Part shown: piece after piece, positions 46,701-60,390 of the stretch
How positions within the stretch are numbered: position 1 is the stretch's first letter
Layout: every line of letters begins with the position of its first letter
Origin: Sycon ciliatum
Lineage: Eukaryota; Porifera; Calcarea; Leucosolenida; Sycettidae
Assembly: GCF_964019385.1 (NCBI RefSeq)
Contig: NC_088647.1
Location: forward strand, 11,157,227 to 11,221,226
DNA length: 64,000 nucleotides
Direction: 5' to 3'
The notes under the pieces: generated by a model
Database searches by the model: none
Told to the model about the DNA's origin: nothing
What the model saw: the letters and a program-made list of their open reading frames with translations, nothing else
Program-made: the position numbers and the translations under genes

Positions 46701-49204
46701 TGACCGCTTTGATTTGATTTTTGGTTTGCTTGTAGGCCGCTGGCACCCGCATTCAGTGACGCGGAACATTCGGCACTGCTACGAATAGTTTAGTCGCAAA
46801 GTGAAGAATCACGGGCAAAAGGCCCAAAACTTCGAGATAGGTTCTGTTCAGCTTTGAGCAACCCTGGGCGAGTTGTTTATTGAAATGTGACATATTTTCT
46901 TGGTCAACATACCTATGTCCAGCTATACAACAAGATCAGGGTGGCGATTGTCAGTTCTTGAGCTTCGAACGGGCAGAAAGGTGAGAAATTGTCGCTTTTT
47001 GACCATTTGTGTCCAAGTGTCACTTTCAACGTACCTCTCTATAACAAGACCCAGCTGCAATATGAGTGACCGCTTTGATTTGATTTTTGGTTTGCTTGTA
47101 GGCCGCTGGCACCCGCATTCCGTGACGCTGAACATTTGGCACTGCTGCGAATAGTTTAGTCGCAAAGTGAAGAATCACGGGCAAAAAGGCCCAAAACTTC
47201 GAGATAGGTTCTGTTCAGCTTTGAGCAGCCCTGGGCGAGTTGTTTATTGAAATGTGGCATTTTTTCTTGGTAAACTTCCCTATGTCCAGAAATACAACAA
47301 GATCAGGGTGGCGATGGTCAGTTCTTGAGCTTCGAACGGGCAGAAAGGTGAGAAATTGTCGCTTTTTGACCATTTGTGTCCACGTGTCACTTTCAACGTA
47401 CCTCTCTATAACAAGACCCAGCTGCAATAGGAGTGACCGCTTTGATTTGATTTTTGGTTTGGTTGTAGGCCGCTGGCACCCGCATTCAATGACGCTGAAC
47501 ATTTGGCACTGCTGCGAATAGTTTAGTCGCAAAGTGAAGAATCACGGGCAAAAAGGCCCAAAACTTCGAGATAGGTTCTGTTCAGCTTTGAGCAGCCCTG
47601 GGCGAGTTGTTTATTGAAATGTGGCATTTTTTCTTGGTGCACTTCCCTATGTCCAGTTATACAACAAGATCAGGGTGGCGATGGTCAGTTCTTGAGCTTC
47701 GAACGGGCAGAAAGGTGAGAAATTGTCGCTTTTTGACCATTTGTGTCCACGTGTCACTTTCAACGTACCTCTCTATAACAAGACCCAGCTGCAATAGGAG
47801 TGACCGCTTTGATTTGATTTTTGGTTTGGTTGTAGGCCGCTGGCACCCGCATTCAATGACGCTGAACATTTGGCACTGCTGCGAATAGTTTAGTCGCAAA
47901 GTGAAGAATCACGGGCAAAAAGGCCCAAAACTTCGAGATAGGTTCTGTTCAGCTTTGAGCAGCCCTGGGCGAGTTGTTTATTGAAATGTGGCATTTTTTC
48001 TTGGTGCACTTCCCTATGTCCAGTTATACAACAAGATCAGGGTGGCGATGGTCAGTTCTTGAGCTTCGAACGGGCAGAAAGGTGAGAAATTGTCGCTTTT
48101 TGACCATTTGTGTCCACGCGTCACTTTCAACGTACCTCTCTATAACAAGAGGCAGCTGCAATAGGAGTGACCGCTTTGATTTGATTTTTGGTTTGCTTGT
48201 AGGCCGCTGGCACCCGCATTCAGTGACGCTGAACATTTGGCACTGCTGCGAATAGTTTAGTCGCAAAGTGAAGAATCACGGGCAAAAAGGCCCAAAACTT
48301 CGAGATAGGTTCTGTTCAGCTTTGAGCAGCCCTGGGCGAGTTGTTTACTGAAATGTGGCATTTTTTCTTGGTGCACTTCCCTATGTCCAGTTATACAACA
48401 AGATCAGGGTGGCGATGGTCAGTTCTTGAGCTTCGAACGGGCAGAAAGGTGAGAAATTGTCGCTTTTTGACCATTTGTGTCCACGCGTCACTTTCAACGT
48501 ACCTCTCTATAACAAGAGCCAGCAGCAATATGAGTGACCGCTTTGATTTTATTTTTGGTTTGCTTGTAGGCCGCTGGCACCCGCATTCAGTGACGCTGAA
48601 CATTTGGCAATGCTGCGAATAGTTTAGTCGCAAAGTGAAGAATCACGGGCAAAAAGGCCCAAAACTTCGAGATAGGTTCTGTTCAGCTTTGAGCAGCCCT
48701 GGGCGAGTTGTTTATTGAAATGTGGCATTTTTTCTAGGTGCACTTCTCTATGTCCAGCTATACAACAAAATCAGGGTGGCGATGGTCAGTTCTTGAGCTT
48801 CGAACGGGCAGAAAGGTGAGAAATTGTCGCTTTTTGACACTTTGTGTCCACGTTTCACTTTCAACGTACCTCTCTATAACAAGACCCAGCTGCAATATGA
48901 GTGACCGATTTGATTTGATTTTTGGTTTTCTTGTAGGCCGCTGGCACCCGCATTCAATAATGCTGAACATTTGGCACTGCTGCGAATAGTTTAGTCGCAA
49001 AGTGAAGAATCACGGGCAAAAAGGCCCAAAACTTCGAGATAGGTTCTGTTCAGCTTTGAGCAGCCCTGGGCGAGTTGTTTATTGAAATGTGGCATTTTTT
49101 CTTGGTGCACTTCCCTATGTCCAGCTATACAACAAGATCAGGGTGGCGATGGTCAGTTCTTGAGCTTCGAACGGGCAGAAAGGTGAGAAATTGTCGCTTT
49201 TTGA
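40757..49204 (+). repeat. 367-bp satellite array, block 6 (~23 monomers)
   Basis: Satellite runs from the right CTTTTTGA of the large hAT to the left CTTTTTGA of the 539-bp hAT MITE, which is 23 monomers within one base. It contains a two-copy four-monomer unit (41355-44290) and the start of the 11,186-bp macro-unit at about 45410. A group of monomers near 47240-48260 has CAATAGGAGTGACC, in which the usual ATG of ATATGAG is lost. No gene is seen. Confidence 0.97.
41355..44290 (+). repeat. Four-monomer higher-order repeat (1468 bp), two near-identical copies
   Basis: Four successive monomers at 41369, 41736, 42103 and 42470 recur at 42837, 43204, 43571 and 43938, all offset by 1468 bp. Shared rare variants include CAACAAAATCAGGG, CACGTACCACTTTC, GTGAAGACTCACGG and GGTGCGCTTCCC with TGTCTAGC. 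A few substitutions separate the copies. Boundaries are approximate. Confidence 0.9.
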
Positions 49205-52200
49205 TAGTGGTGAAACGAATATACCGAATATTCGAATATTCGTTCGGTTTGTCACATTCGAACAAATATTTCTCATGGCGAATATTCGTTAACCCGGTAT
49301 GCAGAGTTTACCGGGCAACTTCAAACCTCCATAACTTCGTGAATACTTGACCGAATCACTTCATCGAAAGGTCTATCGGCATTAGAATACTCACAGCTGT
49401 CGTCTCGAAGCAACCCGAACGCGAGCCGAGGTCCTGGAATGGAGTTATGGCTGTCGAACGAAAATCACGTCTCAAGCTGGGTTTTTAGCGTGTAACATTC
49501 ACTTCAGCTGGGGATTTGGTGAAAATTGACCTAGAAATGATGGAAAATATGCGCCTTCGTTTGTCATGCCTAATAATAGCAAGAGTACATTTTATATACT
49601 CTTGATAATAGTGACAATATCCAACAAAATGACTGAGAGGAGGGCGTGTGATGTCATCCGTGTTAACGAAAGAATATTCGTTCGTTCGTTCGTTAAGCCA
49701 AAGAATATTCGGCTACTGGGTTTTGATATTCGTTTCACCACTACTTTTTGACCATTTGTGTCCACGTGTCACTTTCAACGTACCTCTCTATAACAAGACC
49801 CAGCTGCAATATGAGTGACCGCTTTGATTTGATTTTTGGTTTGGTTGTAGGCCGCTGGCACCCGCATTCAATGACGCTGAACATTTGGCACTGCTGCGAA
49901 TAGTTTAGTCGCAAAGTGAAGAATCACGGGCAAAAAGGCCCAAAACTTCGAGATAGGTTCTGTTCAGCTTTGAGCAGCCCTGGGCGAGTTGTTTATTGAA
50001 ATGTGGCATTTTTTCTTGGTGCACTTCCCTATGTCCAGTTATACAACAAGATCAGGGTGGCGATGGTCAGTTCTTGAGCTTCGAACGGGCAGAAAGGTGA
50101 GAAATTGTCGCTTTTTGACCATTTGTGTCCACGCGTCACTTTCAATGGACCTCTCTATAACAAGAGCCAGCAGCAATATGAGTGACCGCTTTGATTTGAT
50201 TTTTGGTTTGCTTGTAGGCCGCTGGCACCCGCATTCAGTGACGCTGAACATTTGGCACTGCTACGAATAGTTTAGTCGAAAAGTGAAGAATCACGGGCAA
50301 AAGGCCCAAAACTTCGAGATAGGTTCTGTTCAGCTTTGAGCAGCCCTGGGCGGGTTGTTTATTGAAATATGGCATTTTTTCTTGGTACACTTCCCTATGT
50401 CCAGGAATACAACAAAATCAGGTTGGCGATGGTCAGTTCTTGAGCTTCGAACGGGCAGAAAGGTGAGAAATTGTCGCTTTTTGACCATTTGTGTCCACGT
50501 GTCACTTTCAACGTACCTCTCTATAACAAGACCCAGCTGCAATATGAGTGACCGATTTGATTTGATTTTGGGTTTGCTTGTAGGCCGCTGGCACCCGCAT
50601 TCAATGATGCTGAACATTTGGCACTGCTGCGAATAGTTTAGTCGCAAAGTGAAGAATCACGGGCAAAAAGGCCCAAAACTTCGAGATAGGTTCTGTTCAG
50701 CTTTGAGCAGCCCTGGGCGAGTTGTTTATTGAAATGTGGCATTTTTTCTGGGTACACTTCCCTATGTCCAGAAATACAACAAGATCAGAGTCGCGATGGT
50801 CAGTTTTTGAGCTTCGAACGGGCAGAAAGGTGAGAAATTGTCGCTTTTTGACACTTTGTGTCCACGTTTCACTTTCAACGTACCTCTCTATAACAAGACC
50901 CAGCTGCAATATGAGTGACCGATTTGATTTGATTTTTGGTTTTCTTGTAGGCCACTGGCACCCGCATTCAATGATGCTGAACATTTGGCACTGCTGCGAA
51001 TAGTTTAGTCGCAAAGTGAAGAATCACGGGCAAAAAGGCCCAAAACTTCGAGATAGGTTCTGTTCAGCTTTGAGCAGCCCTGGGCGAGTTGTTTATTGAA
51101 ATGTGGCATTTTTTCTGGGTACACTTCCCTATGTCCAGAAATACAACAAGATCAGAGTCGCGATGGTCAGTTTTTGAGCTTCGAACGGGCAGAAAGGTGA
51201 GAAATTGTCGCTTTTTGACACTTTGTGTCCACGTTTCACTTTCAACGTACCTCTCTATAACAAGACCCAGCTGCAATATGAGTGACCGATTTGATTTGAT
51301 TTTTGGTTTTCTTGTAGGCCACTGGCACCCGCATTCAATGATGCTGAACATTTGGCACTGCTGCGAATAGTTTAGTCGCAAAGTGAAGAATCACGGGCAA
51401 AAAGGCCCAAAACTTCGAGATAGGTTCTGTTCAGCTTTGAGCAGCCCTGGGCGAGTTGTTTATTGAAATGTGGCATTTTTTCTTGGTGCACTTCCCTATG
51501 TCCAGCTATACAACAAGATCAGGGTGGCGATGGTCAGTTCTTGAGCTTCGAACGAGCAGAAAGGTGAGAAATTGTCGCTTTTTGACCATTTGTGTCCACG
51601 TGTCACTTCAACGTACCTCTCTATAACAAGACCCAGCTGCAATATGAGTGACCGCTTTTATTTTATTTTTGGTTTGCTTGTAGGCCGCTGGCACCCGCAT
51701 TCAGTGACGCGGAACATTTGGCATTGCTGCGAATAGTTTAGTCGCAAAGTGAAGAATCACGGGCAAAAAGGCCCAAAACTTCGAGATAGGTTCTGTTCAG
51801 CTTTAAGCAGCCCTGGGCGAGTTGTTTATTGAAATGTGGCATTTTTTCTTGGTAAACTTCCCTATGTCCAGAAATACAACAAGATCAGGGTGGCGATGGT
51901 CAGTTCTTGAGCTTCGAACGGGCAGAAAGGTGAGAAATTGTCGCTTTTTGACCATTTGTGTCCACGTGTCACTTTCAACGTACCTCTCTATAACAAGACC
52001 CAGCTGCAATATGAGTGACCGCTTTGATTTGATTTTTGGTTTGGTTGTAGGCCGCTGACACCCGCATTCAATGACGCTGAACATTTGGCACTGCTGCGAA
52101 TAGTTTAGTCGCAAAGTGAAGAATCACGGGCAAAAAGGCCCAAAACTTCGAGATAGGTTCTGTTCAGCTTTGAGCAGCCCTGGGCGAGTTGTTTATTGAA

Positions 52201-55200
52201 ATGTGGCATTTTTTCTTGGTGCACTTCCCTATGTCCAGTTATACAACAAGATCAGGGTGGCGATGGTCAGTTCTTGAGCTTCGAACGGGCAGAAAGGTGA
52301 GAAATTGTCGCTTTTTGACCATTTGTGTCCACGCGTCACTTTCAACGTACCTCTCTATAACAAGAGCCAGCAGCAATATGAGTGACCGCTTTGATTTGAT
52401 TTTTGGTTTGCTTGTAGGCCGCTGGCACCCGCATTCAGTGACGCTGAACATTTGGCACTGCTACGAATAGTTTAGTCGAAAAGTGAAGAATCACGGGCAA
52501 AAGGCCCAAAACTTCGAGATAGGTTCTGTTCAGCTTTGAGCAACCCTGGGCGGGTTGTTTATTGACATATGGCATTTTTTCTTGGTACACTTCCCTATGT
52601 CCAGGAATACAACAAGATCAGGTTGGCGATGGTCAGTTCTTAAGCTTCGAACGGGCAGAAAGGTGAGAAATTGTCGCTTTTTGACCATTTGTGTCCACGT
52701 GTCACTTTCAACGTACCTCTCTATAACAAGACCCAGCTGCAATATGAGTGACCGCTTTGATTTGATTTTTGGTTTGCTTGTAGGCCGCTGGCACCCGCAT
52801 TCAATGATGCTGAACATTTGGCACTGCTGCGAATAGTTTAGTCGCAAAGTGAAGAATCACGAGCAAAAAGGCCCAAAACTTCGAGATAGGTTCTGTTCAG
52901 CTTTGAGCAGCCCTGGGCGAGTTGTTTATTGAAATGTGGCATTTTTTCTGGGTACACTTCCCTATGTCCAGAAATACAACAAGATCAGAGTTGCGATGGT
53001 CAGTTTTTGAGCTTCGAACGGGCAGAAAGGTGAGAAATTTTCGCTTTTTGACACTTTGTGTCCACGTTTCACTTTCAACGTACCTCTCTATAACAAGACC
53101 CAGCTGCAATATGAGTGACCGATTTGATTTGATTTTTGGTTTTCTTGTAGGCCGCTGGCACCCGCATTCAATGATGCTGAACATTTGGCACTGCTGCGAA
53201 TAGTTTAGTCGCAAAGTGAAGAATCACGGGCAAAAAGGCCCAAAACTTCGAGATAGGTTCTGTTCAGCCTTGAGCAGCCCTGGGCGAGTTGTTTATTGAA
53301 ATGTGGCATTTTTTCTTGGTGCACATCCCTATGTCCAGCTATACAACAAGATCAGGGTGGCGATGGTCAGTTCTTGAGCTTCGAACGGGCAGAAAGGTGA
53401 GAAATTGTCGCTTTTTGACCATTTGTGTCCACGTGTCACTTTCAACGTACCTCTCTATAACAAGACCCAGCTGCAATATGAGTGACCGCTTTGATTTGAT
53501 TTTTGGTTTGCTTGTAGGCCGCTGGCACCCGCATTCAGTGACGCTCAACATTTGGCACTGCTGCGAATAGTTTAGTCGCAAAGTGAAGAATCACGGGCAA
53601 AAAGGCCCAAAACTTCGAGATAGGTTCTGTTCAGCTTTGAGCAGCCCTGGGCGAGTTGTTTATTGAAATGTGGCATTTTTTCTTGGTGCACATCCCTATG
53701 TCCAGCTATACAACAAGATCAGGGTGCCGATGGTCAGTTCTTGAGCTTCGAACGGGCAGAAAGGTGAGAAATTGTCGCTTTTTGACCATTTGTGTCCACG
53801 TGTCACTTTCAACGTACCTCTCTATAGCAAGACCCAGCTGCAATATGAGTGACCGCTTCGATTTGATTTTTAGTTTGCTTGTAGACCGCTGGCACCCGCA
53901 TTCAGTGACGCTGAACATTTGGCACTGCTGCGAATAGTTTAGTCGCAAAGTAAAGAATCACAGGCAAAAGGCCCAAAACTTCGAGATAGGTTCGGTTCAG
54001 CTTTGAGCAGCCCTGGGCGAGTTGTTTATTGAAATGTGGCATTTTTTCTTGGTGCACATCCCTATGTCCAGCTATACAACAAGATCAGGGTGGCGATGGT
54101 CAGTTCTTGAGCTTCGAACGGGCAGAAAGGTGAGAAATTGTCGCTTTTTGACCATTTATGTCCACGTGTCACTTTCAATGTACCTCTCTATAACAAGACC
54201 CAGCTGCAATATGAGTGACCGCTTCGATTTGATTTTTGGTTTGCTTGTAGGCCGCTGGCACCCGCATTCAGTGACGCTTAACATTCGGCACTGCTGCGAA
54301 TAGTTTAGTCGCAAAGTGAAGAATCATGAGCAAAAGGCCCAAAACTTCGAGATAGGTTCTATTCAGCTTTGAGCAGCCCTGGGCGAGTTGTTTATTGAAA
54401 TGTGGCATTTTTTCTTGGTACACTTCCCTATGTCCAGCAATACAACAAGATCAGGGTGGCGATGGTCAGTTCTTGAGCTGCGAACGGGCAGAAAGGTGAG
54501 AAATTGTCGCTTTTTGACCATTTGTGTCCACGTGTCACTTTCAACGTACCTCTCTATAACAAGACCCAGCTGCAATAGGAGTTACCGATTTGATTTGATT
54601 TTTGGTTTGCTTGTAGGCCGCTGGCACCCGCATTCAGTGACGCTGAACATTTGGCACTGCTGCGAATAGTTTAGTCGCAAAATAAAGAATCACAGGCAAA
54701 AGGCCCAAAACTTCGAGATAGGTTCGGTTCAGCTTTGAGCAGCCCTGGGCGAGTTGTTTATTGAAATGTGGCATTTTTTCTTGGTGCACATCCCTCTGTC
54801 CAGCTATACAACAAGATCAGGGTGGCGATGGTCAGTTCTTGAGCTTCGAACCGGCAGAAAGGTGAGAAATTGTCGTTTTTTGACCATTTGTGTCCACGTG
54901 TCACTTTCAACGTACCTCTCTATAACAAGACCCAGCTGCAATATGAGTGACCGCTTCGATTTGATTTTTGGTTTGCTTGTAGGCCGCTGGCACCCGCATT
55001 CAGTGACGCTGAACATTTGGCACTGCTGCGAATAGTTTAGTCGCAAAGTGAAGAATCACGGGCAAAAAGGCCCAAAACTTCGAGATAGGTTCTGTTCAGC
55101 TTTGAGCAGCCCTGGGCGAGTTGTTTATTGAAATGTGGCATTTTTTCTTGGTGCACTTCTCTATGTCCAGCTATACAACAAGATCAGGGTGGCGATGGTC

Positions 55201-56595
55201 AGGTCTTGAGCTTCGAACGGGCAGAAAGGTGAGAAATTGTCGCTTTTTGACCATTTGTGTCCTCGTGTCACTTTCAACGTACCTCTCTATAACAAGACCC
55301 AGCTGCAATATGAGTGACCGCTTTGATTTGATTTTTGGTTTGCTTGTAGGCCGCTGGGTCCCGCATTCAGTGACGCTGAACATTTGGCATTGCTGCGAAT
55401 AGTTTAGTCGCAAAGTGAAGAATCACGGGCAAAAAGGCCCAAAACTTCGAGATAGGTTCTGTTCAGCTTTGAGCAGCCCTGGGCGAGTTGTTTATTGAAA
55501 TGTGGCATTTTTTCTTGGTGCACTTCCCTATGTCCAGTTATACAACAAGATCAGGGTGGCGATGGTCAGTTCTTGAGCTTCGAACGGGCAGAAAGGTGAG
55601 AAATTGTCGCTTTTTGACCATTAATTTTGTCCACGCGTCACTTTCAACGTACCTCTCTATAACAAGACCCAGCAGCAATATGAGTGACCGCTTTGATTTG
55701 ATTTTTGGTTTGCTTGTAGGCCGCTGGCACCCGCATTCAGTGACGCTGAACATTTGGCAATGCTGCGAATAGTTTAGTCGCAAAGTGAAGAATCACGGGC
55801 AAAAAGGCCCAAAACTTCGAGATAGGTTCTGTTCAGCTTTGAGCAGCCCTGGGCGAGTTGTTTTTTGAAATGTGGCATTTTTTCTGGGTACACTTCCCTA
55901 TGTCCAGAAATACAACAAGATCAGAGTGGCGATGGTCAGTTTTTGAGCTTCGAACGGGCAGAAAGGTGAGAAATTGTCGCTTTTTGACACTTTGTGTCCA
56001 CGTTTCACTTTCAACGTACCTCTCTATAACAAGACCCAGCTGCAATATGAGTGACCGCTTTGATTTGATTTTTGGTTTGCTTGTAGGCCGCTGGCACCCG
56101 CATTCAGTGACGCTGAACATTTGGCACTGCTGCGAATAGTTTAGTCGCAAAGTGAAGAATCACGGGCAAAAAGGCCCAAAACTTCGAGATAGGTTCTGTT
56201 CAGCTTTGAGCAGCCCTGGGCGAGTTGTTTATTGAAATGTGGCATTTTTTCTTGGTGCACTTCCCTATGTCCAGTTATACAACAAGATCAGGGTGGCGAT
56301 GGTCAGTTCTTGAGCTTCGAACGGGCAGAAAGGTGAGAAATTGTCGCTTTTTGACCATTTGTGTCCACGCGTCACTTTCAACGTACCTCTCTATAACAAG
56401 AGCCAGCAGCAATATGAGTGACCGCTTTGATTTGATTTTTGGTTTGCTTGTAGGCCGCTGGCACCCGCATTCAGTGACGCTGAACATTTGGCAATGCTGC
56501 GAATAGTTTAGTCGCAAAGTGAAGAATCACGGGCAAAAAGGCCCAAAACTTCGAGATAGGTTCTGTTCAGCTTTGAGCAGCCCTGGGCGAGTTGG
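45410..56595 (+). repeat. 11,186-bp macro higher-order unit, copy 1 (29 monomers + hAT MITE)
   Basis: The unit starts where the sequence first agrees with the copy 11,186 bp downstream; upstream, monomers differ at GCGACTTGTTT against GCGAGTTGGTT and earlier. It contains 29 satellite monomers plus the 539-bp hAT MITE and its extra octamer. Every rare variant I compared between 45410 and 52814 is present at +11,186, including TTTCAATGGACC, CCGCTGACACCC, GGCAGCTGCAATAGG and a one-base-short TGTCACTTCAACG. Inside it, the monomers at 50722 and 51089 appear to be an adjacent duplication. Confidence 0.92.
49205..49743. mobile_element. hAT-superfamily MITE (539 bp), TIR TAGTGGTGAAACGAATAT
   Basis: The ends read TAGTGGTGAAACGAATAT inward on both sides and are flanked by the octamer CTTTTTGA (49197-49204 and 49744-49751). 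That octamer and its position in the monomer are the same as for the large hAT at 37453. The left terminus aligns with the right terminus of the large hAT over about 40 bp with scattered substitutions, with GAATATTCG here where that element has GAGTACTCG. The right subterminal region is rich in TTCGTTCG. There is no coding frame of note, so it is non-autonomous. Confidence 0.92.
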
Positions 56596-59500
56596 TTATT
56601 GAAATGTGGCATTTTTTCTTGGTGCACTTCCCTATGTCCAGCTATACAACAAGATCAGGGTGGCGATGGTCAGTTCTTGAGCTTCGAACGGGCAGAAAGG
56701 TGAGAAATTGTCGCTTTTTGACCATTTGTGTCCACGTGTCACTTTCAACGTACCTCTCTATAACAAGACCCAGCTGCAATATGAGTGACCGCTTTGATTT
56801 GATTTTTGGTTTGCTTGTAGGCCGCTGGCACCCGCATTCAGTGACGCTGAACATTTGGCACTGCTGCGAATAGTTTAGTCGCAAAGTGAAGAATCACGGG
56901 CAAAAAGGCCCAAAACTTCGAGATAGGTTCTGTTCAGCTTTAAGCAGCCCTGGGCGAGTTGTTTATTGAAATGTGGCATTTTTTCTTGGTGCACTTCCCT
57001 ATGTCCAGTTATACAACAAGATCAGGGTGGCGATGGTCAGTTCTTGAGCTTCGAACGGGCAGAAAGGTGAGAAATTGTCGCTTTTTGACCATTTGTGTCC
57101 ACGCGTCACTTTCAACGTACCTCTCTATAACAAGAGCCAGCAGCAATATGAGTGACCGCTTGGATTTGATTTTTGGTTTGCTTGTAGGCCGCTGGCACCC
57201 GCATTCAGTGACGCTGAACATTTGGCAATGCTACGAATAATTTAGTCGCAAAGTGAAGAATCACGGGCAAAAAGGCACAAAACTTCGAGATAGGTTCTGT
57301 TCAGCTTTGAGCAGCCCTGGGCGAGTTGTTTATTGAAATGTGGCATTTTTTCTGGGTACACTTCCCTATGTCCAGAAATACAACAAGATCAGGGTGGCGA
57401 TGGTCAGTTTTTGAGCTTCGAACGGGCAGAAAGGTGAGAAATTGTCGCTTTTTGACACTTTGTGTCCACGTGTCACTTTCAACGTACCTCTCTATAACAA
57501 GACCCAGCTGCAATATGAGTGACCGATTTGATTTGATTTTTGGTTTTCTTGTAGGCCGCTGGCACCCGCATTCAATGATGCTGAACATTTGGCACTGCTG
57601 CGAATAGTTTAGTCGCAAAGTGAAGAATCACGGGCAAAAAGGCCCAAAACTTCGAGATAGGTTCTGTTCAGCTTTGAGCAGCCCTGGGCGAGTTGTTTAT
57701 TGAAATGTGGCATTTTTTCTTGGTGCACTTCCCTGTGTCCAGCTATACAACAAGATCAGGGTGGCGATGGTCAGTTCTTGAGCTTCGAACGGGCAGAAAG
57801 GTGAGAAATTGTCGCTTTTTGACCATTTGTGTCCACGTGTCACTTTCAACGTACCTCTCTATAACAAGACCCAGCTGCAATATGAGTGACCGCTTTGATT
57901 TGATTTTTGGTTTGCTTGTAGGCCGCTGGCACCCGCATTCAGTGACGCGGAACATTCGGCACTGCTACGAATAGTTTAGTCGCAAAGTGAAGAATCACGG
58001 GCAAAAGGCCCAAAACTTCGAGATAGGTTCTGTTCAGCTTTGAGCAACCCTGGGCGAGTTGTTTATTGAAATGTGACATATTTTCTTGGTCAACATACCT
58101 ATGTCCAGCTATACAACAAGATCAGGGTGGCGATTGTCAGTTCTTGAGCTTCGAACGGGCAGAAAGGTGAGAAATTGTCGCTTTTTGACCATTTGTGTCC
58201 AAGTGTCACTTTCAACGTACCTCTCTATAACAAGACCCAGCTGCAATATGAGTGACCGCTTTGATTTGATTTTTGGTTTGCTTGTAGGCCGCTGGCACCC
58301 GCATTCCGTGACGCTGAACATTTGGCACTGCTGCGAATAGTTTAGTCGCAAAGTGAAGAATCACGGGCAAAAAGGCCCAAAACTTCGAGATAGGTTCTGT
58401 TCAGCTTTGAGCAGCCCTGGGCGAGTTGTTTATTGAAATGTGGCATTTTTTCTTGGTAAACTTCCCTATGTCCAGAAATACAACAAGATCAGGGTGGCGA
58501 TGGTCAGTTCTTGAGCTTCGAACGGGCAGAAAGGTGAGAAATTGTCGCTTTTTGACCATTTGTGTCCACGTGTCACTTTCAACGTACCTCTCTATAACAA
58601 GACCCAGCTGCAATAGGAGTGACCGCTTTGATTTGATTTTTGGTTTGGTTGTAGGCCGCTGGCACCCGCATTCAATGACGCTGAACATTTGGCACTGCTG
58701 CGAATAGTTTAGTCGCAAAGTGAAGAATCACGGGCAAAAAGGCCCAAAACTTCGAGATAGGTTCTGTTCAGCTTTGAGCAGCCCTGGGCGAGTTGTTTAT
58801 TGAAATGTGGCATTTTTTCTTGGTGCACTTCCCTATGTCCAGTTATACAACAAGATCAGGGTGGCGATGGTCAGTTCTTGAGCTTCGAACGGGCAGAAAG
58901 GTGAGAAATTGTCGCTTTTTGACCATTTGTGTCCACGTGTCACTTTCAACGTACCTCTCTATAACAAGACCCAGCTGCAATAGGAGTGACCGCTTTGATT
59001 TGATTTTTGGTTTGGTTGTAGGCCGCTGGCACCCGCATTCAATGACGCTGAACATTTGGCACTGCTGCGAATAGTTTAGTCGCAAAGTGAAGAATCACGG
59101 GCAAAAAGGCCCAAAACTTCGAGATAGGTTCTGTTCAGCTTTGAGCAGCCCTGGGCGAGTTGTTTATTGAAATGTGGCATTTTTTCTTGGTGCACTTCCC
59201 TATGTCCAGTTATACAACAAGATCAGGGTGGCGATGGTCAGTTCTTGAGCTTCGAACGGGCAGAAAGGTGAGAAATTGTCGCTTTTTGACCATTTGTGTC
59301 CACGCGTCACTTTCAACGTACCTCTCTATAACAAGAGGCAGCTGCAATAGGAGTGACCGCTTTGATTTGATTTTTGGTTTGCTTGTAGGCCGCTGGCACC
59401 CGCATTCAGTGACGCTGAACATTTGGCACTGCTGCGAATAGTTTAGTCGCAAAGTGAAGAATCACGGGCAAAAAGGCCCAAAACTTCGAGATAGGTTCTG

Positions 59501-60390
59501 TTCAGCTTTGAGCAGCCCTGGGCGAGTTGTTTACTGAAATGTGGCATTTTTTCTTGGTGCACTTCCCTATGTCCAGTTATACAACAAGATCAGGGTGGCG
59601 ATGGTCAGTTCTTGAGCTTCGAACGGGCAGAAAGGTGAGAAATTGTCGCTTTTTGACCATTTGTGTCCACGCGTCACTTTCAACGTACCTCTCTATAACA
59701 AGAGCCAGCAGCAATATGAGTGACCGCTTTGATTTTATTTTTGGTTTGCTTGTAGGCCGCTGGCACCCGCATTCAGTGACGCTGAACATTTGGCAATGCT
59801 GCGAATAGTTTAGTCGCAAAGTGAAGAATCACGGGCAAAAAGGCCCAAAACTTCGAGATAGGTTCTGTTCAGCTTTGAGCAGCCCTGGGCGAGTTGTTTA
59901 TTGAAATGTGGCATTTTTTCTAGGTGCACTTCTCTATGTCCAGCTATACAACAAAATCAGGGTGGCGATGGTCAGTTCTTGAGCTTCGAACGGGCAGAAA
60001 GGTGAGAAATTGTCGCTTTTTGACACTTTGTGTCCACGTTTCACTTTCAACGTACCTCTCTATAACAAGACCCAGCTGCAATATGAGTGACCGATTTGAT
60101 TTGATTTTTGGTTTTCTTGTAGGCCGCTGGCACCCGCATTCAATAATGCTGAACATTTGGCACTGCTGCGAATAGTTTAGTCGCAAAGTGAAGAATCACG
60201 GGCAAAAAGGCCCAAAACTTCGAGATAGGTTCTGTTCAGCTTTGAGCAGCCCTGGGCGAGTTGTTTATTGAAATGTGGCATTTTTTCTTGGTGCACTTCC
60301 CTATGTCCAGCTATACAACAAGATCAGGGTGGCGATGGTCAGTTCTTGAGCTTCGAACGGGCAGAAAGGTGAGAAATTGTCGCTTTTTGA
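49744..60390 (+). repeat. 367-bp satellite array, block 7 (29 monomers)
   Basis: Satellite occupies the whole space between the two copies of the 539-bp hAT MITE. It includes the junction of the two 11,186-bp units at about 56595. Monomers at 53.3-55.1 kb share GCTTCGATTTG and a few have GGTTCGGTTCAGC. One monomer near 55620 has an extra few bases (CCATTAATTTTGTCC). No gene is seen. Confidence 0.97.
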
